Assembly: GCF_015207285.1 (NCBI RefSeq) | Contig: NZ_JADEXD010000023.1 | Coordinates: forward strand, 1 to 51,117 | DNA from: Tychonema sp. LEGE 07203 | GTDB taxonomy: Bacteria > Cyanobacteriota > Cyanobacteriia > Cyanobacteriales > Microcoleaceae | Direction of reading: 5' to 3' | Length of the DNA stretch: 51,117 bases | Shown here: piece by piece, positions 50,072-51,117 of the stretch | Layout of the letters: each line of letters starts with the position of its first letter | Position numbering within the stretch: the stretch's first letter is position 1 | The notes under the pieces: model-generated | What the model was told of the DNA's origin: nothing | Databases searched by the model: none | The model's input: only the letters and a program-made list of their open reading frames with translations | Made by a program: the position numbers and the translations under genes

Positions 50072-50397
50072 TGATTATTTCTCCTTTGATGGGGGCGAAT
50101 CCTGCACGACATCAGCGACAGACGACTGACTTTTCAGGTAGAGGCCAAGAATCATCGCGTCTGGGCCGCCGTCGAATTTGTGTCGGTCTGAACAGCAGTG
50201 TTGAAGCAGGGTTTGAAATTGGGTAAAGTGACACTACTATAGCAAAGTCAGTCGCGGGAAGTCCCGAAAAACTTACATTGTGTAGGGGATTGTCAATAAG
50301 TCTTCGATACCGCTGGTCTATCCCCCTCACCTGGCAAAGGTAAGATGCAGTCAGGGTATCGCCTCGCACCAAGACTGTGGCAGGAATCCAATCCAAA

Positions 50398-51100
50398 CAG
50401 TTGCGGACTTAGAATTTCCCGGCGATCCCATACCGATCGACTCTCCATTTTATATAGCTCGATCGCCCGCCGAAGCCCTAGCTCGTGCAGAAATTGGCAA
50501 GCCCGGGAGCCTGATTCGGATTAAAGCTCCCCGAAAAATGGGCAAAAGTTCGCTGATGCTGCGGATAATTCACGCTGCGGTCGATCGCGGATACCGCACA
50601 GTAACTGTAGACTTTCGTGCCCGCCGACGCAGCGGTTTTTGCTAGTTTAGATAAATTTTTGCGCTGGCTTTATGTCAATGTCGCCCGCCAACTCAAACTC
50701 GAACCAAATCTCGATGAATTCTGGGATGAAGATATGGGCAGCAAGGTAAGCTGCACTATTTATTTTGAAAACTATTTGCTCGAACAAATTGACAGTCCAA
50801 TTCTGTTGGCGATCGACGAAGTAAACCTAGTATTTGAACGTGCCAATATTGCTCAATAATTCCTGCCGCTGCTTCGTTCTTGGCACGAACAATCTCGACA
50901 ATTTCCAACCGGGAAAAAACTCCGCACCGCGGTCACTTACTCGACAGAAATTTATATTGTTTTGAGTCTCTATCAATCTCCATTTAATGTAGGACTGCCG
51001 ATTAAACTATCAGAAATTACAGCCGTACAAGTCCAAGATTTGGCGCACCGACACGGACTGATACCATTTTTCTCAAGATGTGCTATGGATAAAGTCTGAG
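50398..51100 (+). pseudogene. Broken AAA-like (AAA_35-type) ATPase gene
   Basis: Frame one reads DLEFPGDPIPIDSPFYIARS and GSLIRIKAPRKMGKSSLMLR (a P-loop like the AAA_35 family), then VDRGYRTVTVDFR. A one-base frameshift near 50616-50630 moves it to DAAVFASLDKFLRWLYVNV and KVSCTIYFENYLLEQID, then AIDEVNLVFERANIAQ with a TAA at 50857. It continues in the same frame as FLPLLRSWHEQSRQF, STEIYIVLSLYQSPFNVGLP and VQDLAHRHGL before running out. Family members usually have this domain fused to effector or repeat domains in cyanobacteria. The Walker B acidic pair (AIDE) remains, but the gene cannot be translated whole. Confidence 0.8.
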
Positions 51101-51117
51101 CCAAGCCTTGATAAGGG

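Noticed and set aside
50072-50240. SAM riboswitch in the metK leader
   Set aside because: I could not find the conserved SAM-I or SAM-II core or a terminator; only a leader of plausible length is seen.
50616-50860. Programmed frameshifting in the AAA-like gene
   Set aside because: No slippery heptamer or downstream structure, and a second in-frame stop follows; simple decay is more likely.

Overview
The window is chromosomal DNA from a filamentous, oscillatorialean-type cyanobacterium; I would guess Microcoleus or Oscillatoria, but that is inference. The evidence is photosystem II genes (psbB, psbT), cyanobacterial versions of the urea transporter, FtsI, S1 and CarB, very frequent HIP1-type GCGATCGC octamers, and many heptanucleotide tandem repeats (STRRs) between genes.

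Layout. 1-0.7 kb: the 3' part of a HAD hydrolase gene and tRNA-Ala(CGC). 1.1-8.4 kb: the urea ABC transporter urtA-B-C-D-E behind a textbook NtcA promoter. The cluster is interrupted by 0.9 kb of mobile-element debris after urtA, an AIM24-family gene between urtC and urtD, and heptad arrays between urtD and urtE. 8.5-14.6 kb: a pseudopilin gene, ftsI preceded by an FtsL-like gene, a small lipoprotein gene and a decayed IS200/IS605-type tnpB. 14.8-20 kb: glgB, a repeat-rich gap, a family-2 glycosyltransferase gene and an HpsJ-like gene. 21-27.7 kb: mltA with a small partner, carB, a small membrane protein gene and a Uma2-family gene. 27.9-33.7 kb: an accessory island with a TerY-like VWA protein, a PP2C phosphatase, a membrane protein, an unknown protein with a possible nuclease-like C-terminus, and a protein with two degenerate RNase III domains. 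34-36.7 kb: mnmG and a broken HigBA-type toxin-antitoxin pair. 36.8-41.8 kb: a conserved hypothetical gene, psbB, a miniature IS605-like element, psbT, nrdR and rpsA. 42.3-50.1 kb: a hybrid histidine kinase-type sensor without a receiver domain, a HEAT-repeat protein ending in a degenerate tyrosine-phosphatase domain, a GHL10 glycoside-hydrolase-like gene and metK. 50.4-51.1 kb: a broken AAA-like ATPase gene.

Working together. UrtABCDE imports urea under nitrogen control. FtsI and the FtsL-like protein belong to septal wall synthesis, and MltA to wall turnover. GlgB makes glycogen branches. The GT2, HpsJ-like and pseudopilin genes suggest exopolysaccharide and gliding functions. psbB and psbT encode photosystem II subunits.

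The least described material is the 27.9-33.7 kb island (a kinase-less VWA/PP2C pair followed by a pseudo-RNase III), the HEAT-pseudophosphatase fusion, and two orphan TnpB/IscB-type omegaRNA-like right ends, one lying between psbB and psbT. At least four small inverted-repeat element families recur in the intergenic spaces.
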